NCBI GenBank assembly: GCA_963942565.1
Contig: OZ012695.1
Coordinates: forward strand, 8,303,584-8,367,583
Source of the DNA: Maea johnstoni
Lineage: Eukaryota; Annelida; Polychaeta; Spionida; Magelonidae
Length of the DNA: 64,000 nucleotides
Reading direction: 5' to 3'
Part shown: positions 36,255-49,759 of the stretch, in pieces
Position numbering within the stretch: the stretch's first letter is position 1
Layout of the letters: every line of letters starts with the position of its first letter
Notes under the pieces: generated by a model
Seen by the model: only the letters and a program-made list of their open reading frames with translations
The model's database searches: none
What the model was told of the DNA's origin: nothing
Translations under genes and position numbers: made by a program

Positions 36255-36575
36255 GGGGACAAAGTAGCTCAGTTGGTTAGGTGTCAGACAAGTAATCAGT
36301 AGGTCGCTGGTTCAATTCCCGGCCGATGCACTTTGGTCTGTTCTTGGGCAAGACAGTTTATTCCATATTGCCTCAGTCTACCCAGCTTCAAAAAAATGGG
36401 TACCTAGCATTAATAAGGCAGTGCTTAGAGCTTGTGCGATATATGCTGCCAACAGCTCTGGAATATCCCTCGGGGATTGAAATGGTTTCCGTGTGTACAG
36501 GCCTGCTAGGGGAGGAAGTTCGTGTGAGCACTTCGGTGGATACAAGACTATAAACCGAATACCTTTACCTTTACT
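36255..36575 (+). mobile_element. tRNA-derived SINE, probably near full length
   Basis: The tRNA-like head has A box TAGCTCAGTTGG at 36265-36276 and B box GGTTCAATTCC at 36309-36319. A long tRNA-unrelated body follows (TCTTGGGCAAGACAGTTTAT, AATGGGTACCTAGCA, GTGCGATATATGCTGCC, GTGAGCACTTCGGTGGAT) with a short ACCTTT-type tail. The fused body shows it is a SINE and not a tRNA gene. Amplification would have depended on a partner LINE. Confidence 0.8.
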
Positions 36576-36965
36576 TATAATAATTCTAATAGTACGTGTA
36601 ATAGACGTTATAACAATAATCCTTAGAATATTGGTTATTCATCCGTCTGGCTTACTAGTCTTTAGAAAAAAGTATACATAGATAAGACATCTCATTTCAC
36701 AAAGAACATGTGCAGGAACTGAATATGTCCTTGCTCTTGTCACTCTGTAGCAATAATGACGCACCAAGATAATTTGCCAATGCAATATCGATGGTTACAC
36801 TTCAGAGCAGAGACGTGTCCCTGATTCGTAGGTTTCACAAATTATGTACACTTGTTCTCTACCATGGTGGCAGCGAAACCTTTATGACAAAATATTATAG
36901 ATAATGTAGTAATGATTATAATGTTTACAGCAATGTCAGCAAAAATAGAAAACAAGAACAACTAC
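36576..36965. other. No gene seen
   Basis: AT-rich flank between the SINE and a microsatellite. Confidence 0.3.
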
Positions 36966-36996
36966 AATACTACTACTACTAGTACTAGTACTACTG

Positions 36997-37073
<77 letters not shown>

Positions 37074-37163
37074 GACAATAATGATAATAGCAGTGATGAT
37101 GATGACGACGACGACAATAACGATAATGATAATAATAATAATAATAATAATAATTATAATAAT

Positions 37164-37216
<53 letters not shown>

Positions 37217-37240
37217 TAATGATAATTATTATTATTATTA
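36966..37240. repeat. (ACT)n-(GAT)n-(AAT)n microsatellite
   Basis: About 105 bp ACT, a short GATGAC patch, then AAT repeats ending in ATT. Confidence 0.97.
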
Positions 37241-37244
37241 CATG

Positions 37245-38018
37245 GCACGGTGTATATGTACTATACATATAGTATTTAGTATGTGAGAATACCACATTAT
37301 GATAATAGTGCTCTGGGTGCTTGCAGAGGCATGTCATAAGTCATGAGTCGCCTAAGGGGTCCAACTGTATCATACAGACTCCCATAACCAAGATTGTGAT
37401 CAACGGTTTAAGATTCCGGGAGCCGCTCAAGTTTGCAAGGCTGCTGACAGCTCATGACCAGTAACTTCACATGGCAATTCATCAAGCATGGTGTAAGAGC
37501 GGACAGGCATCTCCTAGTATGCTTCTCTTGCCGTTCCCATACTCTGCGCCACCCTTTATTCAACATTTATTTGATCACAATCATCTCTATAATGGACTTA
37601 AAGCGCAGATATTGTGTGCTATACATCTGATCAATTAATATTTTGTTGATTCTTAAAAAGGTTACATTTTGTATTATCTGCCATTGTACATCACCCATAT
37701 ACAGAGATTTAGTCCCCATGGATTTGTTACGTCCTCTGGTAGTATTGGAGCATGTTGTTAATGATTTAAAACTAGATATGATTATGCACATTTGCAGCTA
37801 TTCAGTGGCGAACTACTAGCCTCGCTGCCAAACGCGACAAAAGATTTAATCTGACAGTACCAAATGTCGCCTTGGTACACTTGTCTTAGGAAAAAAGTTA
37901 GCAAAAATGCTTCAAACAAACAAAACAAAACTCTCACCCAAGTCAAATCAATGTTGCCAGTGTCAACTGCGTACACTATTAACATTTCTTGATTTCGACA
38001 TTTCTGCACTTTTAATGA
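37245..38018. other. No gene seen
   Basis: No domain in the open frames at 37567-38087 on the minus strand. Confidence 0.3.
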
Positions 38019-38019
38019 A

Positions 38020-38201
38020 ATTCGTACAAAGCACAAGGAGGGAACTATTTTTGAAAACCATCTAAACCCTGTCATGTTAGTATTCATTAGATAGCTCTTG
38101 CTGAGTACTCTCAGTATGTCAGGGTTTCAGTATTCTTTTTTTAAAGTTTTTTTGCACCATTCTGTATTGGCCAAATTAGCCACCAGCAGCATGAGGTTTA
38201 A
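38020..38201 (+). mobile_element. TTAA family A MITE, left end lost
   Basis: Shares AAAGCACAAGGA, CCATCTAAACCCTGTCATG, GTCAGGGTTTCAG and GGCCAAATTAGCCACCAGCA, ending in TTAA. The CCCTT end is missing. Confidence 0.65.
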
Positions 38202-38512
38202 CAGTGTGTACATCTATTGGCTGGAACGTACGTTGCGCAAATTGCATATACAGGTACAAAAGTTCTAATATAATAAATGAAATAATGGGTTACACAGTTC
38301 TGCACCTGACGTGACCTCACTTACCTCTATTCTTTACCTCAGATAAGAGAAAACTTGGCGCAGGACTGCACCTGTTGCACGAGGCTCTCCCTGTGATTAT
38401 CGAGATAAATGATGAGGATATGACATCCCGCAGATCTTATCACTAGTAAGAGCTGTGACCTATCCATACCTCGCGTGGTTGCTGCAGCTCCTCGTAGCCT
38501 GCCAGTGCTATA

Positions 38513-38573
38513 TTAACCCGTTCATGATTTAGAGCTCATTTCGAAAATGTCGTCTGGATCTATGCTACTTCTA
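38513..38573. repeat. TTAA family B fragment
   Basis: TTAACCCGTTCATGATTTAG and GTCGTCTGGATCT match a family B end. It stops where the LINE coding frame begins. Confidence 0.4.
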
Positions 38574-39303
38574 ACGATACATGGTCACACTCCGACGACC
38601 ACCCAGAAGACATGAAAATGTGCGAAACTATGGCAAGGATAATTTGTAGAACAAGCTTACTAAAATCTGATGATACCAGGTTAATTGGAGGCTTTTTCAG
38701 CAATCGTACATGCACCAAGTGTGACCTATACATTTTGGAAGAGATAAGACATCTAGTGATGCAGTGCCCGGCCGTAAACGAAATTAGACTTAGAATGTAC
38801 AGAAAAATAAACGAAGTTTATTCAGATTTTGAAGAGGTGTGTAGAGAACAACCAGAGGACGTCCTAGGATGGCTTCTAGGTGGTCAATGTAACGAGTTAG
38901 AATACGAAGTCATGAGTGATTTATGGAAGGTCGCAGGGAACTGCATAACTGAAATGTACTATAGGACTGTTAGGGGGCGTACAGGAATCGGGTAGGGCTT
39001 GCCATATGAGTAAGGCACATGGCTTGCCATACCTTGATTCTGACTGTATATAATGAACGACCTCACGTGTTAATCACAAATTTAAGTACCCATATAGACG
39101 AGAGAATATCTCTATTCATTATCTAGAGACACAAAATGTGTAGCACTAGATTGTTACTATTTTTAATTGGTTATGAGTTTATTTTTTGTTATATAAGTTT
39201 ATCTTCGTTGTTTATTTTCGTATCTATATGTTTTGTATTTGTAATTTCGAATCTTTATGATTTGGTCAATAAAGAATACAATACAATACAATACAATACA
39301 ATG
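38574..39303 (+). mobile_element. LINE C-terminus with zinc knuckle and (AATAC)n tail
   Basis: An open frame of about 140 codons encodes the C-terminal end of a LINE ORF2: RIICRTSLLKSDDTRLIGGF, then a zinc knuckle CTKCDLYILEEIRHLVMQC (C-x2-C-x9-H-x4-C), then EIRLRMYRKINEV and a conserved-looking tail to the stop at 38996. The 3' UTR of about 290 bp has TGTAGCACTAGATTG, a terminal CAATAAAG and AATAC repeats. It is 5'-truncated, lacking endonuclease and reverse transcriptase. The frame is intact, so the insertion is probably young. Related 3' ends lie at 26688-26916 and near 58800. Confidence 0.8.
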
Positions 39304-39309
39304 CATGAT

Positions 39310-39670
39310 GCATCTGTGACTAGGAAATCGAGCATGACATCGCAGTGTTTTTGGAGGAGAAATAAAACATATTTATTGCAAGAGTTCACCTAAGAAGTGT
39401 GGTGCTTTTACGGAGCTGCAGGCATTTCTTTTGTGACAACTAGGGTGACAAATACGATTTGGATAAGGTACGAGATTACATGATCATCGAGCGATAGTGG
39501 AAAATTACGTTCGTACATTAAGCTATTTCTTCAACATGCCTCATATTCAACATCATCAAAATAACAATTTCTCGATTTGCAAATAACATAAAGATTAACA
39601 AATACCATTCCTAGGCGTGAAAATACAATTTTAGTTGACTAGCTCACTTTATTCAGCCCAAAAGCTGAAG
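39310..39670. other. No gene seen
   Basis: AT-rich flank of the LINE. Confidence 0.3.
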
Positions 39671-39674
39671 AGGA

Positions 39675-39676
<2 letters not shown>

Positions 39677-39751
<75 letters not shown>
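39677..39751. repeat. (GA)n microsatellite
   Basis: Pure GA dinucleotide run of about 75 bp. Confidence 0.97.
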
Positions 39752-39753
<2 letters not shown>

Positions 39754-40071
39754 ATGCATCTCATCCAATGTTTAGATTGGAATTTACCTATTCATCTACT
39801 GAAATTCCCAGACCTCCATTTGTAATGAAAACATTTTCATTTTTTATCAAATCATTTTGCGCACTTGCTGCTACACAATGTGCTGAATATTCCAGTTAAA
39901 ATTTGAGCATATTTATTCTACTAGATGCCATACCATGAAAAATGAAAACATTTTTCTTGAAATAAATCTGAAAGAAAAAATGTTTTACATTCTTCACTTC
40001 AATGGAGCAATATCTATTGTGCAGCCCGCTGATATTCACAGGTATCTGAACAGAACTGTATGTTTACTTAA

Positions 40072-40607
40072 GGCCAAAAAAAAAAAAAAAAACGGTTTCT
40101 CATCCCAGAGATTTTGAAAATCCGTCAGGCAATGACAGGCCTAATCAACATGCATCCTTTGTGTCACAGAAAATTATTTTTTATGTGGTTTTGAAGAAAT
40201 TAACAATTGGCTGAAATGCATTTAGGCGTTGGTCTTTCCAAATGATCATTACTTCTCTTTGAAAAGTTTGCGTTTTCTTTTCAAAACCTTGCCGTGGCTG
40301 TCCCAGCATTCAGTGCATATAGGATAACAAGCATCAGCTTGTGCCCCTTTAACAAAATCTGTGTCTCCTGCACAATTGGTGGATTTAGGCAATTGATATC
40401 TTTGCGAACAAACACCTTGCTGAGTATGTGCTCCTCACTACTATCATTTGGCATATGGTCACTCATGAGTGACCCACATGAGAACTCAACAGCCTCCAGA
40501 GGATAGCGCGGTGCACTGAGAAAAAAGGAGAAAAAAAAGTGAGGACCAGGGGGGGTTTGAGGTGACCAGGCAGGAGATGAGAAACCGGATACTTTTTTTT
40601 TTTGGCC
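40072..40607. mobile_element. Harbinger-like DNA element with TAA target site
   Basis: The left end reads GGCC, a poly-A run, then CGGTTTCTCATCCC. The right end is its complement (GATGAGAAACCGG, T run, GGCC). TAA flanks both sides, the 3-bp target duplication of PIF/Harbinger elements. It is 536 bp and too short for a full transposase; an exon-like frame lies inside at 40281-40515. Confidence 0.6.
40281..40515 (-). CDS. Exon-like open frame inside the element, unknown protein
   Basis: A strong acceptor (long pyrimidine tract then CAG) opens a frame of 77 codons to a stop: APRYPLEAVEF, then SDHMPNDSSEEHILSKVF, VRKDINCLNPPIVQETQ, ending GTATARF. It looks like a terminal coding exon, but no family is recognised. 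It sits entirely within a 536-bp Harbinger-like element, so it may be a transposase remnant, a captured host exon or chance. No start context is visible. Confidence 0.25.
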
Positions 40608-40619
40608 TAATGCTAAACC

Positions 40620-41290
40620 AATCCCTACATAAATACCTCCCTTTAGCGCCAGTCTTCAAGTGACAATGTGTGTGAATTAAGCTTTTGTATTGTAGTTATT
40701 TTTGCACCACATGCATTGTTGTGTGGAATCTTGATGGAAGCGCAATTGTATAGTAACCTAATATATAGAGAATAATGTTGGTAGTTTTCAAGCTGAACTG
40801 GTACCTGTGGACATCTCAGAAAATATTACCACAGAGACCCAAGACTTTTCTATCTGCATGGTAGATTAACTAATTGTATGATATTACCAATGCACAGCTG
40901 GCAAATAAGTTTTATTCCAGGTCTCTAACTTCTGAGGAGTCTGCACATTAAAAGATGATTGATCTATCCCATCAAAATTTGAATTTCTAACTTTGGATCT
41001 CAAAATAGTGGAAATGTTCATGTACCTGTAAATTCATCATGCATCTGGTTTTAAATTGCTTAGTGCCTCAATGAAAAGAAATTTAGTTGCCATGCACTGC
41101 TAAAGCCATAGTCATGGACAAGCACCATCATTGTGGAGAAGATGAGATTTTTATAAACTTCTTAGACTATCGTAAATCCTCGCAACTACCGGACACCCTA
41201 GGACTCTGGGCCACCATAACTATTTGACAAAATAATTAATGGTAGGCCAGTTGTAATTGGAGTACTCCGTAAAAAGCACCGCCTAACCCG
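40620..41290. other. No gene seen
   Basis: No coding frame or clear repeat. Confidence 0.3.
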
Positions 41291-41291
41291 G

Positions 41292-41544
41292 CCACTCTGC
41301 TATCATGGCAGGCCCCCAGTGGTGAGAGACAGTGAGCAGTCAGTGACCACATTTAGACCACTCTGCTATCAGGGCAGGTCCCCAGTGGTGAGAGACAGTG
41401 AGCAGTCAGTGGCCACATTTAGACCACTCTGCTATCAGGGCAGGCCCCCAGTGGTGAGAGACAGTGAGCAGTCAGTGACCACATTTAGACCACTCTGCTA
41501 TCAGGGCAGGCCCCCAGTGGTGAGAGACAGTGAGCAGTCAGTGA
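41292..41544. repeat. 66-bp tandem repeat, 3.8 copies
   Basis: Units start CCACTCTGCTATCAGGGCAG at 41292, 41358, 41424 and 41490, continuing CCCCAGTGGTGAGAGACAG and GCAGTCAGTGACCACATTT. Copies are almost identical. The period is 22 codons, so an 85-codon frame stays open, but I see no evidence it is translated. Confidence 0.9.
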
Positions 41545-41940
41545 GTGTGATCCAAGGCACTGCTAGTGGCCAGTAACCTGAAGAAGACTAATTTTGGCGA
41601 GTAGATAATAAGAAGCAAATAACCAAGTCCAAATCAGGGGGCTGAGCTTGTGATGTTTCTGGCCTCACAATGAATTCATCACTGTCTCAAAAATGCAACA
41701 GTGGAAATGCTGACACTACAGACCCATCACGCACTTGGAGAGGTTCTTAATAAAGAAGTAAAGGAAAACATGGTCATATTCACAAATATATTTATTTCAT
41801 CTCATACCATGGCAGTAGTATAAACAATATCATCATCATACATGTACAAAATATTTACTCATACTTGTATTCACGACTAGAGACCTGGACAGTGTACTGG
41901 TAACTTAATACTGTAAAACACCTATCATCAACCAGATTTC
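41545..41940. other. No gene seen
   Basis: No coding frame recognised. Confidence 0.3.
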
Positions 41941-41945
41941 ACCAT

Positions 41946-43610
<1,665 letters not shown>

Positions 43611-43613
43611 TTT

Positions 43614-43778
<165 letters not shown>

Positions 43779-44126
43779 TGTGTGTGTGGGTGTAAAATGA
43801 TTTGGACTATAGGTGGTTAATGATAGCCAGACAGCTGATGATGATGAACCAGTTTGCTTTCTTTGCCTAATCCCCAAACCAGGAAACACACGTAGTCAGC
43901 TTCATGAGTAGTAATTTCTTCACAAGAAAAAGCATGGGTGCTCGAGTCCTTGAGAGTAGAATTGTTGGCTGAGTTCCAAGTGTGAGGAGGAGGAGGAGCT
44001 GAGCGGCGGGGCCCTGGTTGGTTGTCTTGGCTGTCAGCCATCAAGGTTCAGCTAGGAGCTGCTGCTGCTCAGAGATAACCAGGCCTCCTGCCCTAACCCT
44101 TTAACCCTGCTTACACTGCAAACTAC

Positions 44127-44344
44127 TTAACCCTTATGGCTGCTGCTGCTGCTGCTGGCTAATTTGGCCAATACAAAAAGATGCCAAAAAAATAATTCAA
44201 ATGACCCTGGCACATGGGTACTCATATGCGAGTACTCAGTGAGTTTTCCAATGAATACCAACATGACAGGGTTTAGATGGTTTTCAAAAATGTTTGTGTT
44301 TTTGTGCTTCGGACGAAAGTAGCCTCAGCATGGGAAGGGTTTAA
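44127..44344 (-). mobile_element. TTAA family A MITE, complete, with (CTG)n
   Basis: 218 bp between two intact TTAA sites: TTAACCCTTATGGCTGCTG ... CTCAGCATGGGAAGGGTTTAA. The family's GCTGCTGG near one end has expanded to a run of CTG triplets at 44141-44159. The interior matches other copies (TAATTTGGCCAATAC, ACATGACAGGGTTTAGATGG). Confidence 0.8.
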
Positions 44345-44549
44345 CCCATAATTTCTTCCTTCTGCCAAGGCATTTTTGTGTAGATTTTTTGAAAAGTTAA
44401 CGCATAACTGTTATATTTGGTAAATACATGCTTAGTTCTGAAGTTGAAAATACCACGGTATTGAAACAAACCTTCAAAGAAAAAGGTGCTCAACTTCTAC
44501 AGGAGTACTTCACTCAAGAATGCTTTAATAGGAAAAGATGAGAACTTCA

Positions 44550-44745
44550 ACCCAGTCATACCCATAGCACCTAAAAACCATCAGACTATTTTGATGATAT
44601 CTCTCCAACAAAAGCATTTTTCCAAAACTGTTTCATGGAGAAATATCAACCAGAAACTAACTAACATCTCTCCTTCAAATATTTTTCCAATTTATGTATA
44701 ATTTGAAAGTTATTTTTGAAAGTATCATATTTGCAGACGACACTT
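44550..44745 (+). mobile_element. TTAA family B MITE-like repeat
   Basis: Carries TTGATGATATCTCT, ATGGAGAAATATCAACC, CTCTCCTTCAAATATTTTTC, AAAGTTATTTTTGAAAGTATC and a final GCAGACGACA. Confidence 0.5.
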
Positions 44746-44821
44746 ATCAGGGAGACGTCCAGGAGGCCTAACTTATTGAGGAGGCACAGCAGCAGACTAT
44801 AAGCCAGCCCCTTGCATGTTC

Positions 44822-45019
44822 ACCCATCAATGCTCGCAGCCGCCAGAAGCAGCCTGACAATTTCAATGATATCTTAGAGGAGAAATGTTAAGCATAAGAA
44901 TGCCAGCAACTCTCCTTCAAATGTTATGTGGAGTTTTTCTCAATTCAAAAGTTATTGTCAAAAGTATTGAAGATCCAGATGACAATTTCACGAGTAACTG
45001 GCAAGCACTAATGGGTTAA
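44822..45019 (+). mobile_element. TTAA family B MITE-like element
   Basis: ACCCATCAATGCTCGCAGCC at one end and CACTAATGGGTTAA at the other are inverted. The interior has CAGCCTGACAATTTCAATGA, AACTCTCCTTCAAATG, GTTATTGTCAAAAGTATTG and CCAGATGACAATTTC. The left TTAA is degraded. Confidence 0.6.
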
Positions 45020-45617
45020 ACAGTGCTGGAAAGGCGAGGAGAGCTGGATACGTCACTAGCCATACTTCAAGTGAGCTGGGGAAAAGCCCTGGAGGAGAGA
45101 GGGGAGTGTAGCCAGTCAAGGACTGCCAGTCTACGTAGAACTAGGTTGAGAGTACTATGGCCTCATATCAATCAAAGTGCTTTTTTACTTCTTTATCATA
45201 CCCTTGACATGATTATGTATGTACACAAGATAAAAACCTACATTTGACAATACCTTGTGTAGATGCACTTCAAGCCTTATATTTATAGTTATTTATATCA
45301 TCTCTTTTTATTACAAAATGCATTCAGGAAGCAGGTCCTTGATATTTTTATCGATTTATAAACCTAGATTTTACACGACCTCCTGCAGAAAGTATGTTAT
45401 CTTAATCTTTAGAACCTTTTCTCAGGAACACTCAACCAGGGGAAGCTCCTAAAGCTCCTAAAACTATATAGCTCTTAATGCACGTTGTCTGCATCTCGGA
45501 TGGTTTTGAAAATAACTCCAGAACAAAATGTGTAATTCTTTAAATCCTTGAAGGAGAGTTCTTATTTGACTTCTGGTTCACACTTCTCTCTTAAATATTT
45601 TCATAACTATATGTATG

Positions 45618-45797
<180 letters not shown>

Positions 45798-46163
45798 GGT
45801 ATTTTTCAAATGCGAAGGAAGTGTGGAGCGCAACAGGCCTGAAGAGTTGAAGAGGAAGCATGTCATACTGAGGGAAACCCCCTTGTAAACCGTCTGAGGA
45901 CAGAACACTTGCGGCATTATAAATACATGTATGTGGCCGGGAGTGCTTTAAGTGCCGCACCTATACATGTTGGGATTATGGAGGATATCCATATCACCAA
46001 TATTCAAATGATGAATACATGAAATCCCAAGGATTAAATTCTATTGAGTTTATTATTGTGTAATCACTCATAAGTAATCAGTGACCACAAAAAGCCTACA
46101 GCGCATTGAACTGCCGACACATGGTCTACAACCTCTAATTACACTTTCATACAGGTAGCAGCC

Positions 46164-46376
46164 TTAACCCTTCCAATGCTAAGGCTACGTTCATCCAAAG
46201 CAAAAGGATGCAAAGATGCTTGAAAACCATTGAATCCCTGTCACGTTGGTATTCATTTGATAGCTCTCATTGAGTTCTCTCAGATGAGTATCCAAGTGCC
46301 AGGATTTCAATCATTTTCCAGCTTTTTTGCATAATTTTGTATTGGCAAAATGAGCCACCAGCAGCATAAGGGTTAA
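46164..46376 (+). mobile_element. TTAA family A MITE, complete
   Basis: 213 bp: TTAACCCTTCCAATGCTAAG ... CACCAGCAGCATAAGGGTTAA, with near-perfect inverted CCCTT/AAGGG ends and both TTAA sites. Confidence 0.8.
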
Positions 46377-46384
46377 AAACCTGA

Positions 46385-46560
46385 TTAATATAGTGATATC
46401 TTTTACAGAAAAGCCTCTTTTGTGAAAAAATATTTGAAGGAGAAATGTCAGACAGGCTTCACCTTGGAACTCTTCCCAAATATTTGGATAATTTTTCATG
46501 TGTTATTAAGTTATTATCAAAAATATTAAGGTCCAGAAACATTTCTCCAGGAAAATTCTG
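46385..46560 (+). repeat. TTAA family B fragment
   Basis: Contains AAGGAGAAATGTCAGAC, GAACTCTTCCCAAATATTTG, AAGTTATTATCAAAAATATT and GGTCCAGAAACA, a diverged copy abutting the family A element. Confidence 0.4.
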
Positions 46561-46832
46561 GCTATAAAGCATGAGCATGCAATGCCCTTAACATATTCAT
46601 TCCCTGACAGGATAACTGAGTGAACACTTTCCTCTGTTTCTTAAGACTTTTGAGTGCTTAGTATGAAATTACTCAAATACATATGTATACACATGAATGC
46701 TTCTGTTTATAATAAACTTGTACACTTGAAACTATTGGAAAACTTCTCAGAACCTTAGGCATGTATTATTGAAAGGTGACGCCGCATGGCCCTACGTCAG
46801 AGATCACAGAGTATATTTGCGGGAGAGGGGTT

Positions 46833-48109
46833 TTAGAATGCACGCCCAGCGTTGACAGGGAACTCCATTGTCACAGTGAGCTCCTTGTTGTGCACGGCCA
46901 GCGTGTTCTGCTGGTAGTAGAGCACAAGCTCCGTTAGCGTGGAGTGGACGGGTTCCTTGAAGCCGTACATATTCTCCTGCTGATTTATCACACAATGTTT
47001 CACATCCTCGTTGACGACTACACTTAGAGTGTAGTCGCCGGGGAACTGTCTGCTGGGTCGGATCAGAAACGTCCCGTCCGGCTGGTGGGAGAGCATCTCC
47101 TCCGCCTGCGCGCGCCCGCACTGGACAAACCATGTCGACTTGTCATGGTGCGGTAACCGGTGCAGATTGTTCAAACCATTCGCTAACGAATGAGACGTTA
47201 GCGATCCAGATCCTTGCGAAACACTATCACAACCAAACTCTTTCTCGGTGTCCTCAAGGATCTGATCAATGTCTGCGTACGGAACTTCATTGTCCATAAG
47301 AAGATTCCGATAGTGCTGGCGCAACCGGGCCAAGCGCTTGATCTCCGGTTTGATACTGTTCAACTCAACAATGAGTTTCCGACTGTGCACCATTTGCTGT
47401 TTGACCTCAACGTCCAGCTGCACTTTGCCGTCCATGATTTCATCCAATCGCGAGCGCAGTTTGTGGTAGTTATCCTGTAGTTTATCCACCTCTCCAGGAG
47501 CTGCGTCTTCGTGGAATTTCTCATGCAGAGTGAGTTGGTGCTCGAACATGGAGATTGTCTCGTTATAGGCCTCCAGCGCCTGCTCCTTGAGGCGCAGCTC
47601 CTGAGAGGTCTTGCTGTGTTGGGAGTAGAGGGCGTCGTATTGTGCGGTCGTCGTCAGGAACTGGTGGTTGACGTCCAGGAGGCTGGCCTGCATGTCGTTG
47701 ACATCACCAGGCTCCTGCTTCCCGCCCTCCTCCAGCTCCTGCTGCGAGTCCTTCGACACCGGGTATTTGAGTGTAATGTCCAGAGAGCGATTGTTCTGCG
47801 CCAGGGAATGCACACGGTAAAAACTCACCAGTTCCTTGACGGAATTAAACGAGAAGGGCTCCGCAAAGCCATACTTGCCATTGCGGTGGAAGATTTTTAT
47901 AAGTTTATTGCTACCGCCCTTACGTAGGGTCAGGGTGTAGTCGCCCTGGATCACCTTCGTGGTAGCGTCACGAACAAGAAAAGTGCCATCGGGCGTTTCT
48001 CGTAGTTTTTCGTTGACCTCTTCTCTTGAGATCTCTCCCCAGTACCAGTCCACCTCTGCGAGTGATGGGTCATCCATTGTAAAGCTGTGTGTAGTCCAGG
48101 TGATTCACT
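46833..48109 (-). CDS. PIK3R-like: PI3K regulatory subunit, p55/p50-like (SH2-iSH2-SH2)
   Basis: A single uninterrupted frame of 414 codons (ATG at 48077). The N-terminal SH2 (residues about 11-108) has [20 protein letters not shown] and FLVRD with phosphotyrosine-binding Arg36. A coiled-coil inter-SH2 follows (about 125-290), with LNSIKPE matching the p85 segment that contacts the p110 C2 domain (Asn240 equals human p85-alpha Asn564). The C-terminal SH2 (about 314-410) has FLIRPS with Arg340, DVKHCVIN and [15 protein letters not shown]. By homology it would hold, stabilise and inhibit p110 and recruit it to phosphotyrosine sites. SH3, proline-rich and RhoGAP-like regions are absent, as in p55/p50 forms. 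In vertebrates this region has many introns; here there are none, suggesting retroposition, but no break is visible. An acceptor (CCTGTTTTAG) lies 32 bp before the ATG, implying an intron in the 5' UTR. Confidence 0.93.
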
Positions 48110-48119
48110 CTAAAACAGG

Positions 48120-48955
48120 AATAAACAAGACATGGTGAGAGAGTAGAGACACAACATGGCAGTGAAGAAAAAACATGATAGGATTAAAGTCATATATGTA
48201 CAGCATACTTGATGGCTAAACCCTTTCTCTTACAGAGCCCAATATACTAGATATAGTCATCATTACAGTACTTCCACTTCAGACTATTCTTAAGGTACCT
48301 TTGAAAATAAAGGCATATTTGTGAAACTAGACAGATTTTCCTGATAATGTGACATTTGATAAATATTTATGAAGACATCTCAACCCCATTACCTAAATCA
48401 TCTTCTTACTATCCTTATCTTATTCATAGATAAATTACAATCAAATTTCATTAAGTATCAGGTTGTCTAGACAATACATTTCCGACCCGCCCGAGCATAA
48501 AAGAGTTAAACAATGTCACAACATATGCTTGGAATCTGTAGCTGTACAATCCCAGACAGAAAGGTAAATAACATTTATGCCAAATCTACCATGTTTTAGT
48601 CAGTCACTATTCCACTAATGGCATTATCCACAGTCAAATAGCAGGCAAGCAAATAAGTAGGGTGCAAATTGAACCCAATTGTGACATTCCATTCTATGGT
48701 TGTTTTTAGGGGGGGGGGGGGGACTCCCAATGAAGCATTTTTTCATTTCCTATCTTTTTGGCATATAAGGGAGCTTTTTTAAAATAGGCCAAATGTAAGA
48801 AAAGTTCTAGCACTAAAAACACACACCAGGACACAAAAAAGGTCCGTTTTAGTGAATATGTCACATTGAAGTACAAGATATATATATAGATTAATACCGT
48901 CACATGAGTGCTAGGACTTCACTACACATTCTTCAGCAAGTATGTGCATGTTTTA
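48120..48955. other. Upstream of p55-like gene, likely intron
   Basis: AT-rich with a short poly-G at 48711-48722. No coding exon recognised. Confidence 0.35.
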
Positions 48956-48957
48956 GT

Positions 48958-49116
<159 letters not shown>

Positions 49117-49554
49117 CAGATCTGAATTGCTAATTTCACCATCATTAAAATATTTCCATTGAGTTCAAGAAAAGAAAAATCTCCCAGAGAAACAGGTACA
49201 AATGATTGTTAAGGTAAACTCCCCTGAGTGGAACCAGGCATGTAGTTTGCTTGGCCCTAGAATGAGGGTAGAATGGAACATGGTCAATTAACTGGCAAAC
49301 ATGTTTTCATTAATCACCCAGTGTTGACTGTAATTGGGACATTCCCTACAGCAGGAACAATGGGATTATGTTAATTGGACCATCCACTGCTTTGTTGTAA
49401 CCCGCACACATTGTAGCACTGGTGGTAGCATGCGGGCACTTGGCCAGACTTGGGGATTGTTTTATAGTTAGATGGAGGGAGGAGGGTCCCAAGGTAGACC
49501 CTGCCAGCAACCACCCTACAATAGGTGTGCCACCTTATCAGATACTACCCTTGC

Positions 49555-49755
49555 CTTGGTAGCAGGGTGTCCGGGCATCACTTTAAACGCCCACTTTACA
49601 GAAACATTCACACCACGTCTTGTCCCGAGGAGACTTGTAGAAGTAACAGCACCAAGCCTTTAGCTAGCAGGGTGTCAGGGCTTCATTTAGGAAACCCACC
49701 TTCCATAACAATTCACACCACATCTTGTGCAGATACACCAATAGTCTTAAAGTAA
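49555..49755. repeat. Imperfect two-copy tandem repeat, about 105 bp
   Basis: AGCAGGGTGTCCGGGC near 49561 and AGCAGGGTGTCAGGGC near 49666 each run into CCCAC, then ACA, then ATTCACACCACRTCTTGT. Confidence 0.55.
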
Positions 49756-49759
49756 AACC

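Noticed and set aside
36265-36335. tRNA gene
   Set aside because: A and B boxes are present, but the tRNA-like part is fused to a long SINE body and no proper acceptor stem was seen.
47214-47927. Plus-strand frames opposite the PI3K adaptor
   Set aside because: Antisense shadows of the strongly conserved minus-strand coding frame.
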